A DNA stretch of 64,000 nt from assembly GCA_023151255.1 (NCBI GenBank), contig JAKLJG010000012.1, forward strand, positions 1 through 64,000, read 5' to 3'. Position numbers and translations under genes: made by a program. The stretch's first letter is position 1, and each line of letters starts with the position of its first letter. Under the pieces are notes generated by a model. It was given only the letters and a program-made list of their open reading frames with translations, had not been told where the DNA came from and made no database searches. Below are positions 43,050 through 51,696 of this stretch, one piece after another. Source of the stretch: Cyclobacteriaceae bacterium (GTDB lineage Bacteria; Bacteroidota; Bacteroidia; Cytophagales; Cyclobacteriaceae).

Positions 43050-44354
43050 ATGGAACAGGAAAAATTAATAGTAGGTCTCGACATCGGCACAACAAAAATC
43101 TGTGCCATTGTTGGCCGTAAAAATGAATTCGGCAAACTGGAAGTGCTCGGCATGGGCAAAGCCGAATCGGAAGGCGTTGTGAAGGGCATCGTCTTTAACA
43201 TCGACAAAACCGTGTATGCCATCGAGAAGGCTATTAAAGAAGCCGCTGATCAGGCCGGCATTAATATTGGCCTGGTTAACGTGGGCATTGCCGGCCAGCA
43301 CATCAAAAGTTTCATCCAGCACGGGGGCATTACGCGTACCTCAAAAGAAGATGAGATCTCTATTGATGACGTGGAGCGCCTCACCCAGGATATGTACCGC
43401 ATGGTGGTGCCTCCCGGCAGCCAGATCATCCACGTGATGCCGCAGGATTACATGGTAGACTACGAAGAAGGAATAAAAGAGCCTGTCGGCATGTCGGGTG
43501 TGCGGCTGGAGGCCGACTTCCACATCATTACCGCGCAAACCAATGCCATCAACAACATTAATAAATGTGTACGCAGGGCAGGGCTCGAAATTGATGATCT
43601 GATCCTGGAGCCGCTGGCCTCCAGCCTGGCCGTGCTGAGCAGCGATGAAAAGGAAGCTGGCGTTTGCCTGATTGATATTGGCGGTGGCACAACCGACATT
43701 GCCATCTTTTACGATAATATCATCCGGCACACGGCCGTCATTCCGTTCGGTGGCAACATCGTAACCAACGATATTAAGCAGGGCCTGATGGTGTTGCCGC
43801 AGCAGGCCGAGCAATTGAAAACGCGTTTTGGTAAAGCCATAGCCGAAGAAGCCAGCCCGAATGAAATTGTATCCATACCGGGCATCCGCAACCGGTCGGC
43901 CAAAGAGATTTCTGTTAAAAACCTGGCCAACATCATTCAGGCACGCATGGAAGAGATCATCGAAATGGCCCATGCCGAAATTATCAGCTCTGGCTTTGAA
44001 AACCGCCTGGCAGGCGGCATTGTGATTACCGGTGGTGGAGCCCAACTCAGCAACCTGAAGCAACTGGTAGAGTACATGACCGGCATGGACACGCGCATCG
44101 GTTACCCGAACGAGCATCTCGGCAAGAGCAAAATCGAAGCAGTAAAGAGCCCGATGTATGCCACGGCTGTTGGTTTAGTACTGGCCGGTTTCCGCTCGTT
44201 GGATGAACGTGAAGATACCTATAAAGAGGCGCGCGAAGTTGTAAAGACGTCAAAAGCAGTGAAAAAAAGTCCGTCAAAGAATTTCTTCAACGAGATACTG
44301 ACGAAGACAAAGAGCTTGCTGATTGATGACCTTGATGGAAAGGATGAATACTAA
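43050..44354 (+). CDS. ftsA: Cell-division actin-like ATPase FtsA
   Basis: 434 residues from the ATG at 43050; an earlier TTG adds four residues. Actin-fold phosphate-1 motif IVGLDIGTTKICAIVG, phosphate-2 CLIDIGGGTTDIAIF, and adenosine motif GGIVITGGGAQLSNL are intact, and the 1C domain (about 85-165) is present. The C-terminal SPSKNFFNEILTKTKSLLID is the amphipathic membrane-targeting helix. FtsA tethers FtsZ to the membrane. Confidence 0.96.
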   Translation: MEQEKLIVGLDIGTTKICAIVGRKNEFGKLEVLGMGKAESEGVVKGIVFNIDKTVYAIEKAIKEAADQAGINIGLVNVGIAGQHIKSFIQHGGITRTSKEDEISIDDVERLTQDMYRMVVPPGSQIIHVMPQDYMVDYEEGIKEPVGMSGVRLEADFHIITAQTNAINNINKCVRRAGLEIDDLILEPLASSLAVLSSDEKEAGVCLIDIGGGTTDIAIFYDNIIRHTAVIPFGGNIVTNDIKQGLMVLPQQAEQLKTRFGKAIAEEASPNEIVSIPGIRNRSAKEISVKNLANIIQARMEEIIEMAHAEIISSGFENRLAGGIVITGGGAQLSNLKQLVEYMTGMDTRIGYPNEHLGKSKIEAVKSPMYATAVGLVLAGFRSLDEREDTYKEAREVVKTSKAVKKSPSKNFFNEILTKTKSLLIDDLDGKDEY

Positions 44355-44380
44355 ATATAAAACTGAAACCACTAAACCCA

Positions 44381-46000
44381 ATGAATATGTTTGAAACCGG
44401 ATCGTACAAATTCGACATCCCCAGGCACACAATGGGGACGCCCCGATCGATCATCAAGGTGATCGGTGTAGGAGGCGGAGGCAGCAATGCCGTGAACCAC
44501 ATGTTCCGACAAGGAATTAAAGATGTGGAATTTGTTGTGTGCAACACCGATGTGCAGGCGCTTAACGCCAGCCCGGTACCCACCAAGCTGCAAATCGGAG
44601 CCGACCTGACCGAAGGCCTCGGCTGCGGGGCCAATCCGAAAATCGGTAAAGGCGCGGCCCTTGAAAGCAAAGAACTGATCAAAGAATTTCTGCAGGGAAC
44701 CAAAATGCTGTTTGTTACCGCAGGCATGGGCGGTGGCACCGGTACCGGTGCCGCACCGGTTATTGCCAAAATTGCCAAGAGCATGGGCATTCTTACCGTA
44801 GGCATAGTAACCATCCCGTTTGCCTTCGAAGGCAAAAAGAAACAACAGCAGGCCGAAGCCGGCATCAAATCACTGCGGCACAGTTGCGACACGGTGCTGG
44901 TGATTGTAAACGACAAGTTACGCGAGATATACGGTAACCTGCCTATCGGTAAAGCATTTGCCCAGGCCGATAACGTGCTCACCACGGCTGCCAAAGGCAT
45001 TGCCGAGATTATTACGCTGGCTGGCTATGTGAATGTCGATTTCCAGGATGTGCGTACCGTTATGCTCAATGCCGGTCCGGCCGTGATGGGCACAGCCGAA
45101 ACCCGTGGCGAAAACCGCGCGCGCAATGCAGCCAGCGGGGCACTCGCCTCACCGCTGCTCGACAACTGCGACATCATGGGTGCCAAGAAAATTCTGCTCT
45201 CCATCGTATCGGGTGCCGAAGCCGAATTGCAGATGGATGAACTGATGGAGATTACCGGGTACATCCAGGAGCAAGCCGGCCAGGAAGCTGAAGTTATTTT
45301 TGGCCATGGTGTTGACCCCGAACTGGGCGACCGCCTGCGCGTAACCGTTATTGCCACCGGCTTCGAAAGCGAAACACCCGAGGAAGAGCCTGTTGCCAAA
45401 GAACAAAAACCCGCTGAACCGGAGGTGAAAAAGCACGACCTGGAACGCAGCCAGACATGGCTGTTCGAACAAGACAAGGCCGTTGAGCCTCCCCGTGAAA
45501 TTGAACTGAAAGTTACCAACGAGCCGGTAATGGGTGTAACCACACCACCGGAAGAGGAGTCGATGGAAGAGGAGTTTATCGAACAACGCGAGATTATTTA
45601 CGATGAGCCCTACGGTAAAACCGAAATGCCCGTAACCGATGATTTTGGTGATGATGGTGACGAAGGTTTGTTCGGCACATTGGATGATGAGTTTGATATA
45701 GCTGCTGAAAAATCGGCCGACCAGGTAATTAACGAGGAGGGAATGATGGCCCTGCGCACCACCAAAGAACGGCTGCGCCAACAGGCCGAGCAGCGAAAGG
45801 AAAAACTGAAGCAAGCCCGCAAGCAGGAGATGACCAAAGAAGAGTTTAATGAAAAATGGGCACTGCCCGCCTACTTACGCAGGGGTGTGAAGATGGACAA
45901 CGTGCCGCACTCGTCTGATCAGTTTATATCAAAGTATAACCTGAACGATGAGAACAGCCTGTTGGGTAATAATAAATTTTTACACGATAACGTGGACTGA
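44381..46000 (+). CDS. ftsZ: Cell-division GTPase FtsZ
   Basis: 539 residues. Tubulin signature GGGTGTGAAPVIAKIAKSMG (about 118-137), T7-loop region FADVxxA-like VNVDFQDVRTVMLNAG, and GVGGGGSNAVNHMF near the N-terminus. The conserved core ends near residue 335; it is followed by a long acidic linker (about 200 residues with EEEPVAKEQKP and DEFDIAAEKSADQ) and a final helix (LLGNNKFLHDN) that could bind FtsA. The long tail is common in Bacteroidota. Last gene of the cluster; terminator about 180 bases downstream. Confidence 0.97.
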   Translation: MNMFETGSYKFDIPRHTMGTPRSIIKVIGVGGGGSNAVNHMFRQGIKDVEFVVCNTDVQALNASPVPTKLQIGADLTEGLGCGANPKIGKGAALESKELIKEFLQGTKMLFVTAGMGGGTGTGAAPVIAKIAKSMGILTVGIVTIPFAFEGKKKQQQAEAGIKSLRHSCDTVLVIVNDKLREIYGNLPIGKAFAQADNVLTTAAKGIAEIITLAGYVNVDFQDVRTVMLNAGPAVMGTAETRGENRARNAASGALASPLLDNCDIMGAKKILLSIVSGAEAELQMDELMEITGYIQEQAGQEAEVIFGHGVDPELGDRLRVTVIATGFESETPEEEPVAKEQKPAEPEVKKHDLERSQTWLFEQDKAVEPPREIELKVTNEPVMGVTTPPEEESMEEEFIEQREIIYDEPYGKTEMPVTDDFGDDGDEGLFGTLDDEFDIAAEKSADQVINEEGMMALRTTKERLRQQAEQRKEKLKQARKQEMTKEEFNEKWALPAYLRRGVKMDNVPHSSDQFISKYNLNDENSLLGNNKFLHDNVD

Positions 46001-46344
46001 GTTAAACAGATTAAAAATAGATCCGTGGTTTCAACGATTTCAAAGGTATGGCATCTCCGGTGTGACTGGTATTTTACTCCATTCGTAGTGGTTGTTGGTT
46101 GTAAATACTTTTTGCCGGCACCGGAATGCCTTCTTATCAATTCTGCCTGAGCAGGATTATTTTTTTGCCTTTGAAAGCCCCGGCAGTCGGCCGGGGTTTT
46201 TTATTTTACGCGGATGGTTCAGGCCATCTCTGCGGCTATCCCGTGTTCTCTGAGGAAGTAAAAAAATAAGGTTTTACCACCGGTTTCGATGGCTTTATCA
46301 ATTGGCACCAACCTTGCGTTGGTTAAAGGGTAAACAGGTGGCTT
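46001..46344. other. Intergenic region after ftsZ (343 bases)
   Basis: Contains the terminator at 46178-46208. The rest shows no ORF with protein-like translation, no tRNA and no promoter consensus that I can support. Confidence 0.5.
46178..46208 (+). terminator. Terminator of the dcw operon
   Basis: CCCCGGC (46178-46184), loop AGTCG, GCCGGGG (46190-46196), then TTTTTTATTTTA. Confidence 0.85.
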
Positions 46345-46746
46345 ATGAAAAACATAGCGTTTATTGCCGTGCTGGTCGGGTTATCAGCGTGTGAATTTTA
46401 TTACTACGATCCGTACGCCAATCCCGTTAGCCGGATTGCGGGCCGGTATTCGGTAAGCGAGTACAGCGAAACGTACAACGTTTGGTACAACTATACCATA
46501 CGGATTGAACCATCCGGTTATAATGCGCAGGAAGTACGCATCGACAACTTTTACGATGCAGGTGTGCGGGTGTATGCCACTGTTAGCAATACTAAAATCA
46601 CCATCTGGCGGCAAACGGTAAATGGCTACACGGTTGAAGGAACCGGGACGGTTTATGGCGATGAAATTTCGTTTACCTACAGCGTGCGTGATAACCGCAG
46701 CAACGCCCATACAGATTTTTGCGAGGCCACTGCGTCACGAGTGTAA
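46345..46746 (+). CDS. Predicted lipoprotein, all-beta
   Basis: 133 residues. Signal peptide MKNIAFIAVLVGLSACEF with lipobox at Cys16 (LSAC). The mature part is beta-rich (SRIAGRYSVSEYSETYNVWY, IRIEPSGYNAQEVRIDNFYD, KITIWRQTVNGYTVEGTGTV), with alternating polar/hydrophobic residues like a small lipocalin or beta-sandwich, and has a lone Cys near the end. Function unknown; lipoproteins of this shape are frequent in Cytophagales. A convergent pseudogene follows. Confidence 0.7.
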   Translation: MKNIAFIAVLVGLSACEFYYYDPYANPVSRIAGRYSVSEYSETYNVWYNYTIRIEPSGYNAQEVRIDNFYDAGVRVYATVSNTKITIWRQTVNGYTVEGTGTVYGDEISFTYSVRDNRSNAHTDFCEATASRV

Positions 46747-46785
46747 GTCAACTTGCTGACACTACGGGCAACTGTGTCGCCCGCC

Positions 46786-46815
46786 ATTAAACAAACCCGG
46801 TGTTGTGGGCCGGGT
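46786..46815 (-). terminator. Weak terminator at the end of the decayed gene
   Basis: ACCCGG (46795-46800) pairs with CCGGGT (46810-46815), and the minus-strand reading continues with TTTGTTTAAT. It follows directly the stop of the pseudogene at 46818. Confidence 0.4.
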
Positions 46816-46817
46816 AA

Positions 46818-47383
46818 TTAGTACTCAATTTTTAGTTTACTTGTATCATTTTTTATCAACTCGATGTCTGTTATTTTAAATTCAATTATTTCTTCGTTTT
46901 CCTTCAGTATAAAATAGTGGATGTCTACTTTTTTAAAGTAATAGAATTGTATTGTTTCCAATATTGTTGTGTCGGTTTTTTCAATCGTTGTCTCATGAAC
47001 TGCAAGTGAGCATGAAGGTCGATAAAATCTTACTCTGTCGCTAGTAGAGTGATCGATTTTGTCAACTGTTAGTTGAAGATAAGTTGCGTAATCGACTAAT
47101 ACGTCTTTTACTATTTTATTGTTCGTTGAAATGTAACCACCTGCGGAAGATTGTCTGAAACATGGTGTGATTTCATTAGCTACTAGCAAACTATCTACGT
47201 CAACTGTCAGACTAAAAGAAGTGTTATTGGGTATCGATTATCGATTAATTACGAAAGTGTATGCTCCTTCAAGTGGAACTACGCTGAATAGATTTTTCTC
47301 AATGTCATATGATTAATGTTCATTTTTTCAAATTGCTGCCCACAACATCCATCTTTGTGTATAGCAGATATTTCATTATAAAA
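46818..47383 (-). pseudogene. Decayed gene with one internal stop and one frameshift
   Basis: The 3' part is an intact 123-codon frame (46818-47189, TTG start) with sequence such as LTVDKIDHSTSDRVRFYRPS. Read upstream in the same frame it remains protein-like: SIPNNTSFSLTVDVDSLLVA precedes it, then a TAA at 47238-47240, then YDIEKNLFSVVPLEGAYTF, then a TAA at 47313-47315. Just upstream, in another frame, FYNEISAIHKDGCCGQQFEK continues the protein, to a stop at 47384-47386. So at least one stop and one frameshift break a protein of about 190 residues. The DNA is more A+T-rich than the flanking genes. Family not recognised; the product appears secreted or surface-like. Possibly acquired and now decaying, or a sequencing-error pair (two lesions make error less likely). 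Confidence 0.6.
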
Positions 47384-47415
47384 TTAGCCAAATCTCTTTC
47401 TAAAAGCGGGTTTTG

Positions 47416-48162
47416 TCAGGAGCTTTTTATATAGCGTCTTGCTTTTTCCAGATCGTCCGGTACATCAATGCCAATTGTTTCCAATTGGGTTTCAATTACT
47501 TTAACGTTATACCCGTTTTCAAGCCAGCGCAGTTGTTCCAGTGCTTCGGCTATCTCAAGCGTTGAAACCGGGAGCCTCGTAATTTTTTCAAGTACATCGC
47601 AGCGGTATGCGTACATACCTATGTGTTTAAAGAAATTTCCACCTGCAGGCCATTCATCCTCCGGCCTGTTGCGCACATGCGGAATTGGTGACCGGCTGAA
47701 ATAGAGCGCTTTGCCTTCCTTCGAAAAGACAACCTTTACAATGTTTGGATTAAATATCGTATCGGAGCTGGTAATTTGTTTGGCTAGTGTGGCAATTTCG
47801 GTTTTCCCGTCAAGGGCCTGCGCAAGTAAATCAATTTGCTCGGGCTGGATAAAGGGCTCATCGCCCTGAACGTTTATAACATAATCAAACTTTTTCGGTT
47901 GCTGCGTCAAGGCTTCGTAACAGCGGTCGGTGCCGCTGGCATGTTCTTCATTGGTCATAACCACCGCTCCGCCAAAGGCCTTTACATGATCATAAATAAG
48001 TAAATTGTCGGTAGCCACCACAACCTTGTTTAAGTGCGAAGCTTTTGCCGCTTGTTCATATACTCGCTGGATCATGGATTTGCCGCCTATGTCGGCTAAC
48101 GGTTTTCCCGGAAACCGGCTGGAAGCATAACGGGCCGGAATAATGGCTAGAATGGATTGCAT
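47416..48162 (-). CDS. kdsB: CMP-Kdo synthetase
   Basis: 248 residues. IIPARYASSRFPGKPLADIG (about 7-26) is the KdsB signature, with VVATDNLLIYDHVKAFGGAV, NVQGDEPFIQPEQIDL and ISRLPV-like later blocks. The enzyme activates Kdo with CTP for lipopolysaccharide inner core synthesis in the cytoplasm. No other Kdo gene is adjacent. Together with the metallo-hydrolase and NfeD genes upstream it runs on the minus strand, with 58 bases between. Confidence 0.95.
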   Translation of the reverse strand: MQSILAIIPARYASSRFPGKPLADIGGKSMIQRVYEQAAKASHLNKVVVATDNLLIYDHVKAFGGAVVMTNEEHASGTDRCYEALTQQPKKFDYVINVQGDEPFIQPEQIDLLAQALDGKTEIATLAKQITSSDTIFNPNIVKVVFSKEGKALYFSRSPIPHVRNRPEDEWPAGGNFFKHIGMYAYRCDVLEKITRLPVSTLEIAEALEQLRWLENGYNVKVIETQLETIGIDVPDDLEKARRYIKSS

Positions 48163-48220
48163 CAGGCAGGAAACTTATAGAAGTTCTCAATCATCAGCAA
48201 GAATTTGCCGGTTAATGCCT

Positions 48221-49171
48221 TTACAAAGGCAATGCGGTACCGTACCGGGCAACTTTATAACCCTGCCCGTGCAGTTTTTTGTAGGCTTTGCCGGCCGGGT
48301 TAAGCAGCGGGTTGGTATGATTAAGATGAATAAAGTGGATTTTGTTCCGTTCTGAAACGGGCAGCTGGTTAAACAGGCTTATGCTCTCAACCACAAACGG
48401 GTGGGGTATTTCGTTTAGATTGCGGGTCTGAATTTCTTCGCCATCGAAAAAAGTCGCATCGAGAAATGCGTAATCAACGGTTTTTATAAGTTCTGCAATG
48501 TTTTTATCCCATTTTTCCCATTTGTCAATATCGGGGATGAACAAGACCTTTTTTAAAGGGCCTTCGATGAGGTACCCGGCTGTTTCGGTAAATTCATCGC
48601 GGTGCGGAACCGCGACTGGCGTAATTGAAAGAGCAGGTGATAACTGAATTTTTTCCTCCGGTCTGATTTCGATAAGGGTAATGTTCTTAAGATTAACCAA
48701 CTGACTCCATGGACCGTTTGTTTCCAGGTAATTTTTCATGCGTGGCAGGGCGTATACTGGTACCCGGTCTGTATTCATCGCTTCCCGGCCCAGGTACATC
48801 AGGCCGGCATAGTGACCAATATGCGCATGGGTAAGTAAAATACCATCGGGTGTTTTATTTTCAACACCGGCAAATTCATTTAGTACGTTCAACTGGCGGG
48901 GTAAATCGGGAGTGGCCTCAATGATCCATCGCTGATTGGTTTTTGGATCAACGATTCCCAGCGATACGACCATGCGGGTCGGATCGGGGTTTTCAAAAAG
49001 AGCGTTGCAGCAATTTTTTCTGCAACCAATATGAGGCGAGCCTGCGTCCTGTACGGTTCCTAAAATTACCAACGAAGGCTCCTTGATTGCGTTAACCCGC
49101 TGAACGGGCGCCTGGTTACGGTGTTCACGGTTGCAGCCTGCCAGCAGGATAAGCAGAACGAATACCCTCAT
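48221..49171 (-). CDS. PqqB-like metallo-beta-lactamase-fold lipoprotein
   Basis: 316 residues. Signal peptide MRVFVLLILLAGCNRE with lipobox at Cys13 (LAGC), unusual for PqqB, which is cytoplasmic. Residues 37-56 (ILGTVQDAGSPHIGCRKNCC) hold the Cys-rich zinc site typical of PqqB, and the metal-binding loop is THAHIGHYAG (114-123), where Gly replaces the Asp of HxHxDH. Further His/Asp ligands are plausible in VPHRDEFTETAGYL and PDIDKWEKWDKN, and HLNHTNPLLNP near the end. Homologous to PQQ biosynthesis accessory proteins, but no other pqq gene is nearby. Its ATG overlaps the stop of the NfeD gene (ATGA). Confidence 0.8.
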   Translation of the reverse strand: MRVFVLLILLAGCNREHRNQAPVQRVNAIKEPSLVILGTVQDAGSPHIGCRKNCCNALFENPDPTRMVVSLGIVDPKTNQRWIIEATPDLPRQLNVLNEFAGVENKTPDGILLTHAHIGHYAGLMYLGREAMNTDRVPVYALPRMKNYLETNGPWSQLVNLKNITLIEIRPEEKIQLSPALSITPVAVPHRDEFTETAGYLIEGPLKKVLFIPDIDKWEKWDKNIAELIKTVDYAFLDATFFDGEEIQTRNLNEIPHPFVVESISLFNQLPVSERNKIHFIHLNHTNPLLNPAGKAYKKLHGQGYKVARYGTALPL

Positions 49172-50490
49172 GACACTTTTTTAACACGAAGGGAGGTGGT
49201 TTCATCATCGAGTACTTCAACAAGGTCACCTTTTTCCAAAAATTCACCACGGGTGTAAGCATCGTAAAGTTGGCCGTCAATCATTACCTTGCCCCCGGGT
49301 CTGAGTACTGTATAAGCAGTGCCTGTTTTTCCTTTCATTGATGCGCTGGCGGGTTTAACAACATATCCTTCCGAAGGGTCTTGTGTTTGCACCAGCGCAA
49401 TGCGTTTAAACAATCGCGTATTGGCAAGCCGGGCTCCTCCTGCAAATAGTACCACAATGCCACCGAGTATCCCGCCAAAGGCTGCGGCCACAGCATACAG
49501 GATTTCATTGGCCGGAACAAATTCAAAATCAAACGCATCGTTATTTACCATAATCAGGATGAGCGAGCCAACGGTCAGCGTAATGCCGACAACTCCGGCA
49601 ATACCGAAGCCGGGCAATACAAAGATCTCAACGGCAATAAGGCCGAGGCCTAAGAACAGCGCAATTACTTCCCAGTTTTCAGCCAGGCCGTTCAGATAGT
49701 AAGGAACAAGATAAAGCACCAGTGCAACAATGGCCGCAAATAATGGAAAACCCACACCCGGTGTTTGCAGTTCAAAGTAAATGCCTCCTATAATAATGAG
49801 TATGAGCAATCCGCTGATAAATGGATTCAGAAAAAAGGCTATGATGGTTTCCGATCCGCTCAGTTCAAATTTTACCAACTCGTAATTTTCAATTTTGTTC
49901 CGTTTTAAAATTTCTTCAACCGATTCCACCTTGGCTTCGCAAAAGCCATACTGGATGGCTTCTGATGTGGAGAAGGTGATGATCTCGCCTTCTTTCTTTA
50001 CGCTGTCGATCACAATATCTTCATCCACCATTCCTTCGGCAATACGCGGATTGCGCCCCTTTTCTTCGGCAGTTGAGCGCATAATAGAGCGCATGTACGA
50101 CTGGTACTTGTCAGGCGCCTTTTCACCGGTGGCGCTGACCACCGTAGCTGCTCCAATGCTGGCACCGGGGGCCATGTAAATGCTGTCGCAGGCAATCGAA
50201 ATTAACGCACCGGCCGAGGCAGCATCTGAATTGATAAATACCCATATCGGTTTTTTAAACGCCATGATGCGGTCAACAATTTCTTTGGCATCGGTTAAAA
50301 TGCCGCCATACGTATCCATTTCAATAATTACAATGTCGGCCTTAATAGTCTCGGCATTGGTCAGGGCCAGGTCAACGTAGCGCCTGGTGCGTGGATCAAT
50401 TTCGCTTTTTATTTCCATCAGCATCACTTTTGTTTTCTGGGCGTTAACGGCTGAGGATAGACCCAGCAATAAAATAAGGATGTATTTCAT
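49168..50490 (-). CDS. NfeD-type membrane serine protease
   Basis: 440 residues from the ATG at 50488-50490, giving a signal peptide MKYILILLLGLSSAVNAQ; the longer frame upstream is not needed. N-terminal ClpP-like domain with IIEMDTYGG and the nucleophile in NSDAASAGALIS (Ser92), with a Lys in SATGEKAPDK (about 124-128) as base: the Ser-Lys dyad of NfeD/PH1510 proteases. Four membrane helices (about 220-345) follow, and a C-terminal OB-fold (NfeDC) domain (about 380-440, GKTGTAYTVLRPGGKVMIDG). Known family: such proteases cut hydrophobic C-termini of stomatin-like proteins; no stomatin gene is adjacent. Stop overlaps the metallo-hydrolase start. Confidence 0.87.
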   Translation of the reverse strand: MKYILILLLGLSSAVNAQKTKVMLMEIKSEIDPRTRRYVDLALTNAETIKADIVIIEMDTYGGILTDAKEIVDRIMAFKKPIWVFINSDAASAGALISIACDSIYMAPGASIGAATVVSATGEKAPDKYQSYMRSIMRSTAEEKGRNPRIAEGMVDEDIVIDSVKKEGEIITFSTSEAIQYGFCEAKVESVEEILKRNKIENYELVKFELSGSETIIAFFLNPFISGLLILIIIGGIYFELQTPGVGFPLFAAIVALVLYLVPYYLNGLAENWEVIALFLGLGLIAVEIFVLPGFGIAGVVGITLTVGSLILIMVNNDAFDFEFVPANEILYAVAAAFGGILGGIVVLFAGGARLANTRLFKRIALVQTQDPSEGYVVKPASASMKGKTGTAYTVLRPGGKVMIDGQLYDAYTRGEFLEKGDLVEVLDDETTSLRVKKVS

Positions 50491-50586
50491 CGGCAGTTTT
50501 TCTGAAATCATTACGCTAAAATTAACCAAATCCATACAACAATAGTTTGGCTGACTATTTGTTTACTTAATTGAAAGAAGGCTTTT

Positions 50587-50613
50587 TTGAACGTGCGGGG
50601 ATGGTTAACTTTA
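50587..50613 (+). promoter_or_regulatory. Possible promoter of the LysM/OmpA gene pair
   Basis: TAACTTTA (50606-50613), a 7-of-8 match to TAnnTTTG, with TTG at 50587-50589 and a 16-bp spacer. The gene starts at 50677 or 50686. Confidence 0.4.
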
Positions 50614-50676
50614 TGGAAAAGTAGGTGTACCTGCATCCTGAAGTGGCAGGCGTAACCGGTTACCCGGTATTTTTTG

Positions 50677-51696
50677 ATGTTAATTATGATTAAACTTTTG
50701 ATTTTTGCCGGCTTGGCATTTTATGGCACCGAAGCGCACCCCGACTCGGTTGGGACGGAAGTTATTAACGGGAAAATTTTCGTCATCCACCGGGTTGACG
50801 AAAAGGAAACGCTTTATGGAATATCCAGACGTTATGGTGTTACCGTTAACCAGATACTGGAGTACAACCCCACAGCCGATGCCGGACTGGAAGTGGGCCA
50901 GATTTTAAAAGTACCCTATGTGCCAAGAAGTAAACCGCAGCCTGCCCAGGGTAACATCCACAAAGTAGCTGAAAAGGAAACCTTGTTTTCAATTTCCAGG
51001 ATGTATAACGTAACCGTTGACGAGCTTAAGCAATGGAATAATCTTGCTGATAACGCGCTTTCGGTAGGTCAGGAACTGGTTATAAGGAAGAGTGAATCAA
51101 TTGTATCGCCACAGCCCATGCCCGCTCCGCCACCGGTTAAGTCTATTCAATCCGTGCATACGGTGGCAGCAAAAGAAACGCTGTATTCCATAGCCCGGAA
51201 GTACGGTGTTTCCGTTCAGCAACTGAAGGAGTGGAACGGTTTAACTACTGAAGAATTGAAAGTTGGACAACAGCTTTTGGTGGCACAGCCGGTATATAAT
51301 AAAGAACAACCGGTGGTTACTACCATAACTGAACAGCCTGTTACAGAAAATTCTCAGAAAGAGGTTATTGCCCCGGTTGTTGATGTAAGCAAACCGGTAA
51401 TCATAACAGAGCCGGTGCGAAACGCCAATGAAATTGTTGAGTCGGGTTTGGCCGAGCTGATTGACGGCACCGAAGCCAACCGTAAGTACCTGGCCCTGCA
51501 TCGTACTGCCCCGGTGGGTACCATTCTCAAAGTGCGCAACGAATTGAACGGTCGCGAAGTGTTTGTGCGTGTTATCGGTAAACTTCCGGATACAGCACTG
51601 ACGGACAAACTGATTATCCGGATTTCCAAATCGGCATACGACCGGCTGGGTGCAATTGATCCGCGGTTTCGGGTTGAAGTTACTTTCTATAAGTGA
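50677..51696 (+). CDS. Secreted LysM protein, three LysM domains
   Basis: Signal peptide (MIKLLIFAGLAFYGTEAHPD, ATG at 50686; an in-frame ATG at 50677 adds three residues). Three LysM domains: KETLYGISRRYGVTVNQILE (about 45-85), KETLFSISRMYNVTVDELKQ (about 100-142) and KETLYSIARKYGVSVQQLKE (about 168-210), separated by Pro/Gln-rich linkers. Residues about 230-330 have a DPBB/RlpA-like part (GLAELIDGTEANRKYLALHR, HRTAPVGTILKVRNELNGRE, VFVRVIGKLPDTALTDKLII) close to the lytic-transglycosylase RlpA/barwin fold. Likely a periplasmic peptidoglycan-binding protein. The stop overlaps the start of the next gene by a GTGA motif. Confidence 0.85.
   Translation: MLIMIKLLIFAGLAFYGTEAHPDSVGTEVINGKIFVIHRVDEKETLYGISRRYGVTVNQILEYNPTADAGLEVGQILKVPYVPRSKPQPAQGNIHKVAEKETLFSISRMYNVTVDELKQWNNLADNALSVGQELVIRKSESIVSPQPMPAPPPVKSIQSVHTVAAKETLYSIARKYGVSVQQLKEWNGLTTEELKVGQQLLVAQPVYNKEQPVVTTITEQPVTENSQKEVIAPVVDVSKPVIITEPVRNANEIVESGLAELIDGTEANRKYLALHRTAPVGTILKVRNELNGREVFVRVIGKLPDTALTDKLIIRISKSAYDRLGAIDPRFRVEVTFYK

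Noticed and set aside
44287-45000. Long antisense ORFs over ftsZ and the other core genes
   Set aside because: These are frame shadows of strongly biased coding sequence and have no family-like translation.
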